Below, in pieces: positions 1 to 8,297 of a DNA stretch of 40,617 bases (position 1 is the first letter of the stretch; every line of letters starts with the position of its first letter). Where the stretch lies: positions 1 through 40,617 of the forward strand of contig NZ_JBGFGN010000078.1 of the NCBI RefSeq assembly GCF_041224595.1. Reading direction: 5' to 3'. The notes under the pieces were generated by a model. The model did no database searches. It had not been told where the DNA came from and was given only the letters and a program-made list of their open reading frames with translations. A program made the position numbers and the translations under genes. The stretch comes from Donghicola sp041224595 (GTDB taxonomy: Bacteria > Pseudomonadota > Alphaproteobacteria > Rhodobacterales > Rhodobacteraceae).

Positions 1-142
1 CTCGACTGTCCGCCAAACCTCCTCGCCCACATCTCACCTTTGGGGTGGGCACATATCGTGCTCACTGGCGAATATCGATGGAGGATAAGCACCAACCAAG
101 CCGCTTAAAGGGGGATTCCGCACTCAGCCGCACTCGACCCCT
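1..142. other. Left edge of window, no gene recognised
   Basis: No convincing coding region is visible. Similarity to the second recombinase copy (8298-9437) begins only at about 142, exactly where that gene has its start codon, so this stretch is unrelated sequence joined to the recombinase body. The recombinase frame is open from 89 but contains no ATG, GTG or TTG before 380. Confidence 0.4.
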
Positions 143-1276
143 AGTCTCACAAATAACGGCACCAAAATCGATGGCTCAGACGTCCCTGAGACCGAGATTT
201 CGAGCTCAGCGCCCGACGACACGTCGACCGGCAACGAGCGAGACGAGAGAGCCACATCCGACAGGGCGCCCGTCGCCCTGCCCGCCCATGTCGCAGGCTC
301 CGGCACGCTCGATCGCCTGGTCGACACGGCCCGCGACTACGCTAAGGCATCGACGGCCGAGAACACGAACAAGGCCTACGTGGCCGACTGGAAACATTTT
401 GCCCGCTGGTGCAGGCTCAAGGGGACCGAGCCCCTGCCCCCGTCCAATGAAATGATCGGGCTCTACCTCGCCGATCTGGCTGCCGGGTCGGGGTCCTCCC
501 CTGGCCTGTCTGTCTCGACGATCGAGCGGCGGCTCTCGGGTCTCGCCTGGAACTACGTACAGCGCGGGTTTGCCCTTGACCGCAAAGACCGGCACATTGC
601 CACGGTTCTGGCCGGTATCAAACGGCAGCATGCGCGGCCACCGGTCCAGAAAGAGGCCATTCTTCCGGACGACATCCTCGCCATGGTGGCCACCCTGCCC
701 CACGACCTGCGCGGGCTCCGGGATCGTGCCATCCTGTTGATCGGCTTCGCCGGCGGGCTCCGGCGCTCCGAGATTGTCAGCCTCGATCACGGCAAGGACG
801 ATACCCCGGTTTCGGGCGGCTGGATCGAGATCCTCAAGGATGGCGCCGTCCTGACGCTCAATGCCAAGACCGGCTGGCGCGAGGTCGAGGTCGGCCGCGG
901 CTCGTCGGAACAGACCTGCCCCGTTCACGCGCTGGAGCAGTGGCTGCACTTCGCACGCATCGATTTCGGTGCGGTCTTCGTGCGCACCTCGCGGGACGGC
1001 AAGAAGGCCCTGGAATCCCGCCTCTCCGACAAGCATGTCGCGCGGCTCATCAAGCAGACCGTGCTGGATGCGGGTATTCGCGCGGACCTGCCGGAGAAGG
1101 ATCGGCTGGCTCTGTTTTCGGGGCACTCGCTTCGGGCTGGGCTCGCCAGTTCGGCCGAGGTCGATGAGCGCTACATTCAGAAGCAGCTCGGGCACGCCTC
1201 GGCCGAGATGACCCGCCGTTATCAGCGTCGGCGCGACAGGTTCCGGGTCAACATGACCAAAGCCGCGGGGCTCTAG
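143..1276 (+). pseudogene. Tyrosine recombinase, copy 1, native start codon lost
   Basis: This is the catalytic part of a tyrosine recombinase (phage integrase family), which would cut and rejoin DNA at specific sites. Translation aligns from SLTN at 143 to the C terminus with the intact 379-residue gene at 8298-9437 (about 85 percent identical over the last 298 residues, by eye). The catalytic landmarks are present: Arg in GGLRRSEI, HSLR, LGHAS, and the Tyr in RRYQRR. The methionine of copy 2 (ATGGGT) is replaced here by unrelated bases, and the frame has no ATG, GTG or TTG until GTG at 380. A 298-residue product from 380 would lack the disordered N terminus and the first helix of the core-binding domain. 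It ends 8 bp from the convergent repC stop. It could still be active if translated from 380 or fused upstream; I regard it as degraded. Confidence 0.75.
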
Positions 1277-1284
1277 GTTCTCCA

Positions 1285-2568
1285 TCACGCCGCCTGCCCG
1301 CTCAACCGGCCATAGAAGCTGCGCTCGAGATGCAGCTCCCCTGCCCCGGCCTTCTCGATCATGCCGCGGAGATAGCCGCCCGGCGATGCCACTTCGCCCT
1401 TGGCATGCTTGTCGAAGGTCAGGACCAGTGCCGCGGTGGCGATCTGAGGCCCGAGACGATCCTGCGCCAGGTTCCAGGCGTGCTGGGAGACGCCGATCAT
1501 CGGCCTCAACTGCCCCGCCACCCGGTGCAGATCGCCCCAATCCTTCAGGTATCCGCCCACATTGCGCGCCCAGGACGCGAATTCCGGACAGGCCTGCATC
1601 ACCGTCGGCAGATCGAGCGCTGCTCCACGTTTCTTGCGCACCTCGGCAACCCAATCTTCCAGCTCCCTGTCCACGCGCTCTTCCGGTGGGGCATTTGGCG
1701 CGATGCCGGCCTCTTCCTCTTTTTCAGAGGAATTACTGGTTACAGGATTAAGTTTGGTTGTAGTTAGTATATGAGGTCCGGAAATGACCACCCTGGGGTT
1801 CATTTCTTGAGTCTTCTCGGACACTTCTTCGATGGGCTCCGCCATGTTTTCCACAACCTCATCCGCTCGGACCGCCTTGAGGTAGGCTGCCTCAACCCGC
1901 TCCTGCAGCTCCCGAAACCAGTCCATGAGCCTCTCAAGCGTCTCTGACGCCGTGTGGCGGCGTGGAAGCCGCGCCAGGAGATCTTCGAACAGGGTCGTGA
2001 GCTGCGTCCAGGGGCCCTTCAGAGCGCCGCTCAGGGCCGCCTCGATCCGCGCCCGGATCATGCGCCGTGAGACGGTGATCTGGCGCTTCAGGCGCTGGCA
2101 GAGGGCACGTTCGGCCTGGATCTCGATATGCAGCTGCTCGAACTCCTCTGCACGGGCCGAGAGCGGCGACAGATCGAAGCCATAGGCCTCGATGATGACG
2201 CCCTCCTCATCTCTCCGGCCCCACCGTTTGCCATTCGGGCTATCCTTGAAGGAGATCACCCCTGCCTCGACCAGGCGCCGAGCATGACGCTTAAGGGCAG
2301 ACAGCGAGAAGCCCGTCTGCTCCATCAGATAGGCGTTCGACGCCCAGACGATCGGCCGCCTGCCCTCCTCCCAATCCTGGGTCTGGGTAAACGCCCCGAG
2401 TGTGTCGAGGAGCAGGAGGTCGCCGGCTTTGAGGCCGATGTGCGCTCCGACTCGCTTGATTGCCACGAATGCTGTTGATTTGGGTACAGCTACCCGTTCA
2501 CCGGCTTGGGCGAGCTGCTCCGCTACGCCAAGTCCCGGTGTCGGCTTGCGCCAACCTGTATGTTTCAT
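1285..2568 (-). CDS. repC: Plasmid replication initiator RepC
   Basis: RepC is the replication initiator of repABC plasmids of Alphaproteobacteria; in this family the origin usually lies within the repC coding sequence itself. The product (427 residues from the chosen start) has the family pattern: an N-terminal winged-helix DNA-binding domain (about residues 40-150, with LLLLDTLGAFT and LSALKRHARRLVEAG), a charged helical middle, then an acidic linker and a C-terminal domain. I chose ATG at 2568 because GGAGG lies upstream in the preceding transcript; a TTG at 2604 would add 12 residues. It is the last gene of the repA-repB-repC unit and is separated from repB by about 235 bp holding an antisense RNA, the usual copy-control arrangement. 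It converges with recombinase copy 1 at a gap of 8 bp, so its downstream sequence has been replaced by a mobile gene. Confidence 0.93.
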   Translation of the reverse strand: MKHTGWRKPTPGLGVAEQLAQAGERVAVPKSTAFVAIKRVGAHIGLKAGDLLLLDTLGAFTQTQDWEEGRRPIVWASNAYLMEQTGFSLSALKRHARRLVEAGVISFKDSPNGKRWGRRDEEGVIIEAYGFDLSPLSARAEEFEQLHIEIQAERALCQRLKRQITVSRRMIRARIEAALSGALKGPWTQLTTLFEDLLARLPRRHTASETLERLMDWFRELQERVEAAYLKAVRADEVVENMAEPIEEVSEKTQEMNPRVVISGPHILTTTKLNPVTSNSSEKEEEAGIAPNAPPEERVDRELEDWVAEVRKKRGAALDLPTVMQACPEFASWARNVGGYLKDWGDLHRVAGQLRPMIGVSQHAWNLAQDRLGPQIATAALVLTFDKHAKGEVASPGGYLRGMIEKAGAGELHLERSFYGRLSGQAA

Positions 2569-2634
2569 GGATAGTTCTCGCCTCCTCTGCTTGATGGAGG
2601 GCAAAAGAATCCCGTTCGCTCAGGAGCGTTGCTG

Positions 2635-2663
2635 TTGACAGTGATTCGCCGGAGAACTATCGT
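2635..2663 (+). promoter_or_regulatory. Promoter of the repABC antisense RNA
   Basis: A perfect -35 box TTGACA (2635-2640) is followed after exactly 17 bp by TATCGT (2658-2663), a 4/6 match to the -10 consensus. It faces against the rep operon inside the repB-repC gap, where the counter-transcribed RNA promoter of repABC plasmids normally sits. Confidence 0.7.
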
Positions 2664-2669
2664 GATAGC

Positions 2670-2723
2670 GACCAAACTAATCTTGATAAGCTCTCAGGCC
2701 CTCAGCTTGGGGGCTTTTCTTTT
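2670..2723 (+). ncRNA. Antisense (counter-transcribed) RNA controlling repC
   Basis: A short RNA of about 54 nt is predicted between the promoter at 2635-2663 and the terminator at 2698-2723. In repABC plasmids such an RNA pairs with the repC leader, folds it so that repC is poorly expressed, and acts as an incompatibility and copy-number determinant. Position, orientation, size and flanking signals all fit; the transcript ends themselves are inferred, not seen. Confidence 0.7.
2698..2723 (+). terminator. Rho-independent terminator of the antisense RNA
   Basis: Stem GCCCTC / GGGGGC (one G-U pair) with loop AGCTT is followed by TTTTCTTTT. It reads on the plus strand and ends the antisense RNA. 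Confidence 0.75.
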
Positions 2724-2802
2724 GCCGTTATCTCAAAGCATATCCGCTCCTGTTTCTTACCTCGTTTGGATCGAAGACCACCGTCTCCGCGGCTCCTGCC
2801 TC

Positions 2803-3846
2803 TTACTTCGATCCGTGCTTCTCCAAATACTCAGCGATGACATCACTCAAACCTCTGAGAATGTCCTCATCCAATGTTAGCCCCGTGGCAGCGACCGAGA
2901 GCTTCCCGCCCTGCCCTGTAACACTCAATTTCCGCGAACCGATCTTTCGCTGTACCGTGAGTTTCTTTGGGCTCTGCGATTTCTTTTTTGCAGGCTTGGA
3001 CTGCTTCTCAGTCAGGTTACCAAGAACCTTTTCGAGGTCACGGTGGCTGAGATCGTAGACATCTTTGCACGCGTGCAAAATCTCAGCTCTAGCGGTATAG
3101 ACAGCGCGACCACGTGATACCGCGCTGTTATGGACACCCACACGGTTGGCGAACTCGGTTGCAGTTATCTTCTCGTCCGGTTTGGCATCTTGTAGCCGCT
3201 CAAACATCTCGCCTATCGAAACCAGGCGCTCGAAAGCGCTGAGGTTTTCACGTTCCTCATTCTCCCGGAAGCGCATGAATAGCATCTCGAACTGCTCTTC
3301 ACGGGAACCCCGAAGGGATTGTGGAACCAGAATGGCGCGGACAGGCAATCCCAAAGCTTCAAGGATCGCATGGCGTCGCCGACCCACGATCAGCTGGAAC
3401 GTCACGCCTTCTACGTTCTCGGGCTCACGTTCATCCGGTCGCCAATCAGGATCCGCTGGCCGAACATGAATGGGCGTATCTTGACCATTCTTCTCGATAC
3501 TCTCTTTGAGCTTCTCGAATGCCTCTTGGTCGCGCCAATCTTCACGCCGGTCCGATCCAATCACGTCCACGATCTGAGACGGATCAATCTGCAACTCATG
3601 TCGACCCGCGAGAATGCGCTCCACGACCTGCGCGCGCTCAACGTGAAGCATCTGGCTGGCGTCTGAAAGCGCTCCGGCCTTCCAAGCACTGCCAGAGCCG
3701 CCCAGTCTTGGCTTAACCCCACCAACCAGTTTCGCTTCGTCTTCGTGAACTTGTTCGCTTGCACCAGATCCAGGAGCCGCAGACACATCCTCATCTGGGC
3801 GCGTGGGCTTTTTCTTGAGGACCGAGCTGCTCAGTGTTCGCTTCAT
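2803..3846 (-). CDS. repB: Plasmid partition protein RepB (ParB family)
   Basis: RepB binds the plasmid centromere-like sites and, with RepA, moves plasmid copies to daughter cells. The 347-residue product shows the ParB/Srx fold with GRRRHA at about 155-160, the family signature RENEERENLSAFE at about 194-206, an HTH around TATEFANRVGVHNSAVSRG at about 228-246 that would read the DNA site, and a Lys-rich linker before the C-terminal domain. ATG at 3846 overlaps the repA stop (ATGA), indicating translational coupling, and is preferred over an upstream in-frame start at 3885 that would run back into repA. A 16-bp palindrome that is a candidate binding site lies inside this gene (3064-3079). 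Confidence 0.93.
   Translation of the reverse strand: MKRTLSSSVLKKKPTRPDEDVSAAPGSGASEQVHEDEAKLVGGVKPRLGGSGSAWKAGALSDASQMLHVERAQVVERILAGRHELQIDPSQIVDVIGSDRREDWRDQEAFEKLKESIEKNGQDTPIHVRPADPDWRPDEREPENVEGVTFQLIVGRRRHAILEALGLPVRAILVPQSLRGSREEQFEMLFMRFRENEERENLSAFERLVSIGEMFERLQDAKPDEKITATEFANRVGVHNSAVSRGRAVYTARAEILHACKDVYDLSHRDLEKVLGNLTEKQSKPAKKKSQSPKKLTVQRKIGSRKLSVTGQGGKLSVAATGLTLDEDILRGLSDVIAEYLEKHGSK
3064..3079. promoter_or_regulatory. Candidate partition site (parS), copy 1
   Basis: Perfect 16-bp palindrome TTTGCACGCGTGCAAA inside repB. The identical sequence recurs upstream of repA at 5361-5376. An exact repeat of a 16-bp palindrome restricted to the rep locus is what is expected for the RepB centromere site. 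Confidence 0.65.
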
Positions 3847-5198
3847 TCGGCTTCCTCCTCGAAATTGTAGAAGTTCTGCATCCAATCCTCGGCATAGCCA
3901 CGCTCAAGACCAGGCCAGAGGCGTGAGACGATGGCGTCATTCACTGCGTCAGCATTCTCGATGAACCTGTTGATTCCTTTTCGCTTGCCTGGAGTATCTG
4001 GGTCGTACTCGTAGACGGATTGATAAACGTCCGACGCGTTCGAAATAGCATCAGAGCGAAGATAGAATACCGGCAGCACCTCATCTGGGCAGTTTTCGAG
4101 CAGGTTGCCGACCTGTGTGAGGTCTTGCTCATTTGTTCTCTGCACGATCGTGGGCAATAGCATATGTGCCGCACCGCCCATATCGATCCGATCCGTCGCG
4201 AAAATGTGGCGCAGCATGGTGAGGAGACCAGTCACAAAGGTGGACAAGGTCGCAATGTCGAAACCCTTCATCGTCTGCGGGATAATCAACGAAGTAGACG
4301 CCATCACATTGTTCAGCTGGAACAGTGTCAGCGCAGGCTGATAATCGATAATGATGCAGTCCAAGGTCTCGTTGAGGGCACTTTCAAGCTTCGCTTGGTC
4401 GACCCTACCGTTGCTCACCAGTTCATTCGGACGGGTGACCGGTGGATGCCCCTCTTTCCAACGATCTATGGAGTCTCTTAGGAACCTGTAGAACCGCTTT
4501 TCCGGGGTTCCCGCTCGCAACAACCTCGCGATCTGAATTTCACCTTCTGAGGTTTCGCCATGCGCAGGTACTAGCCGCACGCCCGGCCAAGAGGTTTTCT
4601 TGAAAAACCCGTCAAGCGTCTCCGCATCATAGTCAGTGTAGGGGATGGATTCGTCGGTCTGAAACAGCCCCGCGAAGTCAACCATCGTTGGAGTTTCGTC
4701 ATCTGGCAAAGTTGGCATTTCTTCGCCGCCGACAAAATAGAGCGTGATCGTGCTCTGGGGGTCAGCGTCCATGACGCCGACTCGCATGCCGTAGTGCAGA
4801 CTCAGGTACTGAGCGAAGTGCGCAGCACTAAGCGACTTCGCGGTGCCACCTTTCTGACTTGCAAACGAAATGACGGGCAAAGGATCGTCGGGTTTGCGCC
4901 AAGCAAGAAAATGCTCAGGCCGCTTTGCTGAGGCAGCCATCAAAGCCCGGATGTGCATCAGCTCCGTTAGGGTGAAAACACGCTCGCGCCCTACATGCTT
5001 GCCGGCAGGAAAATCCTCATTATCCTTAGCGAACTTCGTCAGATGCTGATGGCTAATGTTCAGGAAGCGAGCACATTGGCGCATCGACCAAGAGCGCTTG
5101 ATGCGCTCACGCATCGTCAACTCCTTGTTGACCGAGACCATGGTCCGGCCAAGGCCCCGCTCGAGCTCTTGAAGGAACTGTTCTATACTGCCGCCCAT
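3843..5198 (-). CDS. repA: Plasmid partition ATPase RepA (ParA family)
   Basis: RepA is the ParA-type ATPase that drives segregation of repABC plasmids and, with RepB, represses the rep operon. The 451-residue protein begins with an HTH region (about 36-85, including ARFLNISHQHLTKFA and RVFTLTEL) used for operator binding. The deviant Walker A motif KGGTAKS follows at about 116-122 and the DADPQ segment at 144-148. The usual Gly before the catalytic Lys is Ala here, a variant that I recall from other alphaproteobacterial RepA proteins. The length fits the RepA group rather than short ParA proteins. Start ATG at 5198 has only a modest GAGAGCGG ribosome site. It is the first gene of the operon; a GTACA-N5-TGTAC palindrome and the second candidate parS lie upstream. 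Confidence 0.93.
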   Translation of the reverse strand: MGGSIEQFLQELERGLGRTMVSVNKELTMRERIKRSWSMRQCARFLNISHQHLTKFAKDNEDFPAGKHVGRERVFTLTELMHIRALMAASAKRPEHFLAWRKPDDPLPVISFASQKGGTAKSLSAAHFAQYLSLHYGMRVGVMDADPQSTITLYFVGGEEMPTLPDDETPTMVDFAGLFQTDESIPYTDYDAETLDGFFKKTSWPGVRLVPAHGETSEGEIQIARLLRAGTPEKRFYRFLRDSIDRWKEGHPPVTRPNELVSNGRVDQAKLESALNETLDCIIIDYQPALTLFQLNNVMASTSLIIPQTMKGFDIATLSTFVTGLLTMLRHIFATDRIDMGGAAHMLLPTIVQRTNEQDLTQVGNLLENCPDEVLPVFYLRSDAISNASDVYQSVYEYDPDTPGKRKGINRFIENADAVNDAIVSRLWPGLERGYAEDWMQNFYNFEEEAE

Positions 5199-5268
5199 TG
5201 CACCGCTCTCATTTCGACTCTCTCACGGAATCGCTCCGAGTTATGAATAGCACGGTTTTTGAGGAAAT

Positions 5269-5283
5269 GTACAGATATTGTAC
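5269..5283. promoter_or_regulatory. Palindrome upstream of repA, candidate operator
   Basis: GTACA, 5 bp, TGTAC form a perfect dyad about 75 bp upstream of the repA start. Its position suggests a RepA/RepB autoregulatory operator; that role is inferred only from location. Confidence 0.35.
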
Positions 5284-5350
5284 GCCTACAGGATTTCCGG
5301 CGCACAATATGGGCTACACCGATTGAAAATACGGACAGCAACTTGAGCCG

Positions 5351-5384
5351 CCGAGGTGATTTTGCACGCGTGCAAAAACCTCGG
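5351..5384. promoter_or_regulatory. Candidate partition site (parS), copy 2, with outer arms
   Basis: The palindrome TTTTGCACGCGTGCAAAA (5360-5377) contains the same 16-bp core found in repB. It is enclosed in a second dyad, CCGAGGT (5351-5357) and ACCTCGG (5378-5384). The nested arrangement about 160 bp upstream of repA is compatible with a RepB-binding centromere that also influences rep transcription. Confidence 0.6.
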
Positions 5385-5426
5385 AGCCTGGTGCAGCCAG
5401 ACCGCCGGAGCGGTCTGGCCCTTGGC

Positions 5427-5777
5427 TTAGGCTGCGTCTTTGGGACCCCAGGGGATGATCGCTTGCAGGGAAAGATCGTCCTGGTTCGCGGCCTTGACGA
5501 GGTTGGCGTTGAAGCAGTGGTCGCGGATGGACAGCGTGTATTAGTCGGCGCCGGTCTCTTTGTTCTGCTTCTTCCAGATGCCGCCGCACTCGACCAGCTT
5601 GCCGCGCGGGAAGCGGTCGAGGACACGGTGTGTGGGGGCCATCGAGTTCGCGCTCCCGACGGGTTCGACCGTAATGTCGAGATCGAAGGTCAGGGTCGAG
5701 AAGGGGCCGGTGCCCTTGGCGGTTTCGATGTCGGCGCTGGTGAATTTGATGCAGTTCGTGGTCAAGGACCAGAGCAT
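5427..5777 (-). pseudogene. DUF736-family plasmid protein with an in-frame nonsense codon
   Basis: The reading starts at 5777 and matches the DUF736 family of small plasmid proteins as I know it (GTGPFSTLTFDLD, MAPTHRVL, GGIWKKQNK). After KETGAD a TAA at 5541-5543 stops it, yet the same frame continues for another 37 codons with typical family sequence (YTLSIRDH, FNANL, AANQDDLSLQA, IIPWGPKDAA) to a natural TAA at 5427-5429. A Tyr codon changed to TAA is the simplest explanation. Other residues usually conserved also look altered (C in DHCFNANL, V in NLVKAA). DUF736 has no established function. The N terminus may begin a few codons further in at TTG. Confidence 0.7.
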
Positions 5778-6529
5778 CTCATTGAGACGGATTCCAGCTG
5801 ACTGCCCGTGAGGAGGCCGATGGTGATCTCGAGTACGTCGCCGTGCGAATTCGACTTCGACAGGCCGGAGCAGGGGGCAAAGATGGCTAACGGTCAGGCC
5901 GAAGGCGAGCGCAAACTCCGGTATAGCTTTGCCGATCGAGGAGGCCCACCTGAGACCTTCGCCGAAGAAGAGATCGGGTCGCCGCTTGCCGGACCAGAAA
6001 CGGATTGCGTGGCCCTGAAGCTACCCGAGGATCCGTTTGGGGACCTTGATCGCGGCCAAACTGCCGGCGGACGGGTCTAGTAGGGTGCGCGCACATCCAG
6101 CGAACTAGCCGCGATTTGTCGGTGACCATCGCCAGCCGGGCACAGGCCCACTACGGCGAATCAGGATCGTCCTCGCTGTGCTGCAAAGATGCCCGCAAGT
6201 GATAGCGAATTAGCTGGACCAAGCCATGTGATCCCACGCCATTGAAAATTGGTCGTGGCCAAATTGCCAAGCACCGGCTTGCCTGCTGCGACGAGTGTCC
6301 GTGCCCGCGCTATGCGTTCGAGGATGCTGCGTTCGGAAGTTCTGACTAGTGAGATTCGTGAGGTGCGGTAAGGCCGGGGGGCTTCGCCGAAAACGGAATG
6401 AGCGTTTCTGAAGGCGTCCTTAAACGTGCCCAACCTAAGCCGTTCATGCAACATTTCGATCAGGTCTCTTAGCTGCCCGTCACACATCTGCCGGAAGCAC
6501 GCAATTCTCTGAGAACTGTTACAAAGCCT
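5778..6529. other. Decayed accessory region without a recognisable gene
   Basis: Open frames exist on both strands but none reads as a known family and none has a convincing ribosome site. Because it lies between a nonsense-interrupted DUF736 gene and a frameshifted ParB-like fragment, it is best viewed as decaying plasmid backbone. Confidence 0.4.
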
Positions 6530-6798
6530 TGAGCCGACGTCCACCGGCATCGACAACAAGATGCGTCTTCTAAACGCATGGATCACCGGTTTCTGCTGGT
6601 TGCCAGTCTCGCGGTTGCTGGCAAAAGCTCTGCTTCGTCCTTGGCGTTCGCGGCCAATTTAATGACGTTCAACTGGCTTGGCTCTAGCTGGTCGAGCGGC
6701 ATCATCCGGATGTCGACTGCGCCGTCAGGCGCGACCGATCTGGTGATTTCGCTCTTCTTCGCAGTGGAAGACTTCGAGTGGTTTGTGGTCTTAGCCAT
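6530..6798 (-). pseudogene. ParB-like N-terminal fragment, frameshifted
   Basis: From ATG at 6798 the product has a Lys/Ser-rich start and then MMPLDQLEPSQLNVIKLAAN and AKDEAELL, which resembles the beginning of the ParB/Srx domain in plasmid ParB-like proteins distinct from RepB. In the annotated frame it then degenerates and stops at 6583. If the frame is shifted after DEAELL, the reading ASNRETGNQQKPVIHAF continues in the manner of the family (which usually has ASIRE.G...NLVVHA). The following segment MPVDVGSRL may be a corrupted version of the GGRRL motif. I therefore read this as a broken gene. The family call rests on about 60 residues. Confidence 0.5.
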
Positions 6799-6915
6799 GG
6801 CAAGGGACCTTGAGGCCGGACCCGGAAGAGACTCTCTCTATCCTTTTAAGCCCAGCACCAGGGCTTCCCTTTCACTAGCTCTCGGCAACGACAGAACATG
6901 TCGTCGATTGACCAT

Positions 6916-7995
6916 TTAATCGAGCAGCTCACTCGCTGGGTTCTCCGCGACATCGACATCATCGTAGTATTTCTGCGCCTGTATTGGCGAACGATGCAGG
7001 GACAGACGCATTGCGGAGGGCAGGGGGGTGCCGGCAAGAGCGGCTTGCGTCAGGAAACCAGAGCGAAGCCCGTGTGGAGACGCAAAGCTCCTATCCAGGC
7101 CAGAGTCTTCCAGAAGTCGCTTGACGATCTGATTGACCGCAGCATCCGACAACCGCTTCTTGCCCAGCGCACCCGTGCGGGTGATCCGGCGGAACAGCGG
7201 CCCGTCTTCAATCTCGGCCGCGTCGATCCAGGCGACGAGCGCCCGGGCGGCGCGGCCCTTGAGCACGAGTTTCGGCGTGTTGCCTGCGTCGGTCGTCTTG
7301 GTGCTGGGCAACTGTATCCAGACGATACCCGAAGCATCAAACGCCTCCAGATCAATGTCGCCGCGATCGAGGCTGACAATCTCCGACCGGCGGCGACCAC
7401 CCGAAGCCCAGCCGAGCATCAAGATGGCGCGATCACGAATGCCGCGAAGACCGGGACCTGCTGCCTCGGCGAGTTGCAACAACAAATCTCTCGTGATCGG
7501 ATGAGCCGATTTCGGGGCAGGGGGCCTTGCCGCGGCTTTACGCGCCTTCGCACGGGCCTGTCGCACGAGCGGCGCCTCGAAGGGCGAGGCAAAGTTGCGC
7601 ATGCGGTGAAAAGCCCGCCAGGAGGCAATGCGCCGGTCCAGCGTCGAGGGGGCAGGGCAGCTAAGGCTCTTGCGCAGCCCCATGGCGATCAACGCTCGCG
7701 CAACCTCACCGGCCTTCCGCGCATCGTTGCTCAGATCGCGACTGTGATCGAGGATGAAGCGCAGCGCGACATCTTCGCTTTCGGGCCATGCCAACGCCGG
7801 TTCATCAGCAAAGCGCATTTTCTTCCAGGCCGAGAGATAGATCAGATCCCGTTCATAGGCCCGCCGCGTGTTTTCAGGCGTGCCGCGCGCATAGAGGTCA
7901 TTGAGCGCTTCGCGGTCTTCTGCGTCGAGACGCGGAACCGGGTAGGGCAGGGGGCTCTCTCTCGTCGCGCTGAGTGTTTTTGGCCGTGGTTTCAT
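6916..7995 (-). CDS. Tyrosine recombinase/integrase, distinct type
   Basis: This 359-residue protein of the phage integrase family would catalyse site-specific strand exchange. An N-terminal core-binding domain (about 25-135, beginning TPENTRRAYERDLIYLSAW) precedes the catalytic domain (about 155-350). Catalytic residues visible are Arg in GGRRRSEIVSLDRGDID, the His-x-x-Arg box SPHGLRSGFLTQAA, the His in SLHRSPIQ, and the nucleophile Tyr in QKYYDDVD. It is only distantly related to the pair of recombinases at 143-1276 and 8298-9437. ATG at 7995 begins a short basic leader. A dyad CGATAA-N7-TTATCG lies 40 bp upstream and may be a recombination or binding site. It may have mobilised the repABC segment, but no matching att pair could be confirmed inside the window. 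Confidence 0.88.
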   Translation of the reverse strand: MKPRPKTLSATRESPLPYPVPRLDAEDREALNDLYARGTPENTRRAYERDLIYLSAWKKMRFADEPALAWPESEDVALRFILDHSRDLSNDARKAGEVARALIAMGLRKSLSCPAPSTLDRRIASWRAFHRMRNFASPFEAPLVRQARAKARKAAARPPAPKSAHPITRDLLLQLAEAAGPGLRGIRDRAILMLGWASGGRRRSEIVSLDRGDIDLEAFDASGIVWIQLPSTKTTDAGNTPKLVLKGRAARALVAWIDAAEIEDGPLFRRITRTGALGKKRLSDAAVNQIVKRLLEDSGLDRSFASPHGLRSGFLTQAALAGTPLPSAMRLSLHRSPIQAQKYYDDVDVAENPASELLD

Positions 7996-8034
7996 GCACT
8001 GAGAGTGACGAGAATGGCTGTTTCTGTCAACATT

Positions 8035-8053
8035 CGATAATTGTATCTTATCG
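8035..8053. other. Candidate recombination or binding site A
   Basis: CGATAA, 7 bp, TTATCG: a dyad with the same geometry as the one at 9464-9482 upstream of the other recombinase. ATAA and TTAT arms around a 6-8 bp centre resemble core sites of tyrosine recombinases such as dif. The function is inferred. Confidence 0.4.
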
Positions 8054-8243
8054 TATCTTGCATTGCATTCTGCAAAACTCTTGAGTAGTTATCAATATGT
8101 TCCTATTTTGCTCATTATGCAGCGTCATCCCTATATTTTAGAAGCCGGTAGCGAAGAGTCCGAGTGCGGAATCTACGATCCGGAGCCAATTCAAGATTGT
8201 CGCGTTTAGTTCCTGATTTCAATTGAAGCAGTAAGCTGAAACT

Positions 8244-8272
8244 GAAGCGCTGGAATTTCATCTTAGCGCTTC
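8244..8272. terminator. Hairpin downstream of recombinase copy 2
   Basis: GAAGCGCT and AGCGCTTC form a perfect 8-bp stem with a 13-nt loop just beyond the stop of the 8298-9437 gene. There is no strong T run, so it may be a weak terminator or an RNA-stabilising hairpin. Confidence 0.35.
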
Positions 8273-8297
8273 ACCAACGCGTCAAGATTCCTGAGCT

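Larger units (their letters stand above)
7996..8297. other. Intergenic region between two recombinase genes
   Basis: Relatively AT-rich 300 bp. It holds the CGATAA-N7-TTATCG dyad (8035-8053) near the start of the left gene and a perfect hairpin (8244-8272) near the end of the right gene. No coding sequence was recognised. Confidence 0.5.

Noticed and set aside
206..1654. Long minus-strand open frame of 482 codons
   Set aside because: It overlaps the recombinase copy 1 and repC readings in other frames, is rich in Arg/Gly/Pro with no known domain, and is a high-GC shadow frame.
3843..5198. RepA Walker A variant KGGTAKS as a sign of an inactive ATPase
   Set aside because: Ala in place of the Gly before the catalytic Lys is, as far as I recall, a usual variant of alphaproteobacterial RepA proteins, and both lysines are kept.
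5259..5801. Plus-strand open frame of 180 codons upstream of repA
   Set aside because: It is antisense to the DUF736 remnant and has no family similarity or ribosome site.
6848..6866. Hairpin AAGCCC / GGGCTT between the ParB-like fragment and the recombinase as a terminator
   Set aside because: Short stem without a T run in either direction; too weak to annotate.
6898..8040. Plus-strand open frame of 380 codons opposite the distinct recombinase
   Set aside because: It is the antisense shadow of the well-supported integrase at 6916-7995, whose catalytic motifs are clear.
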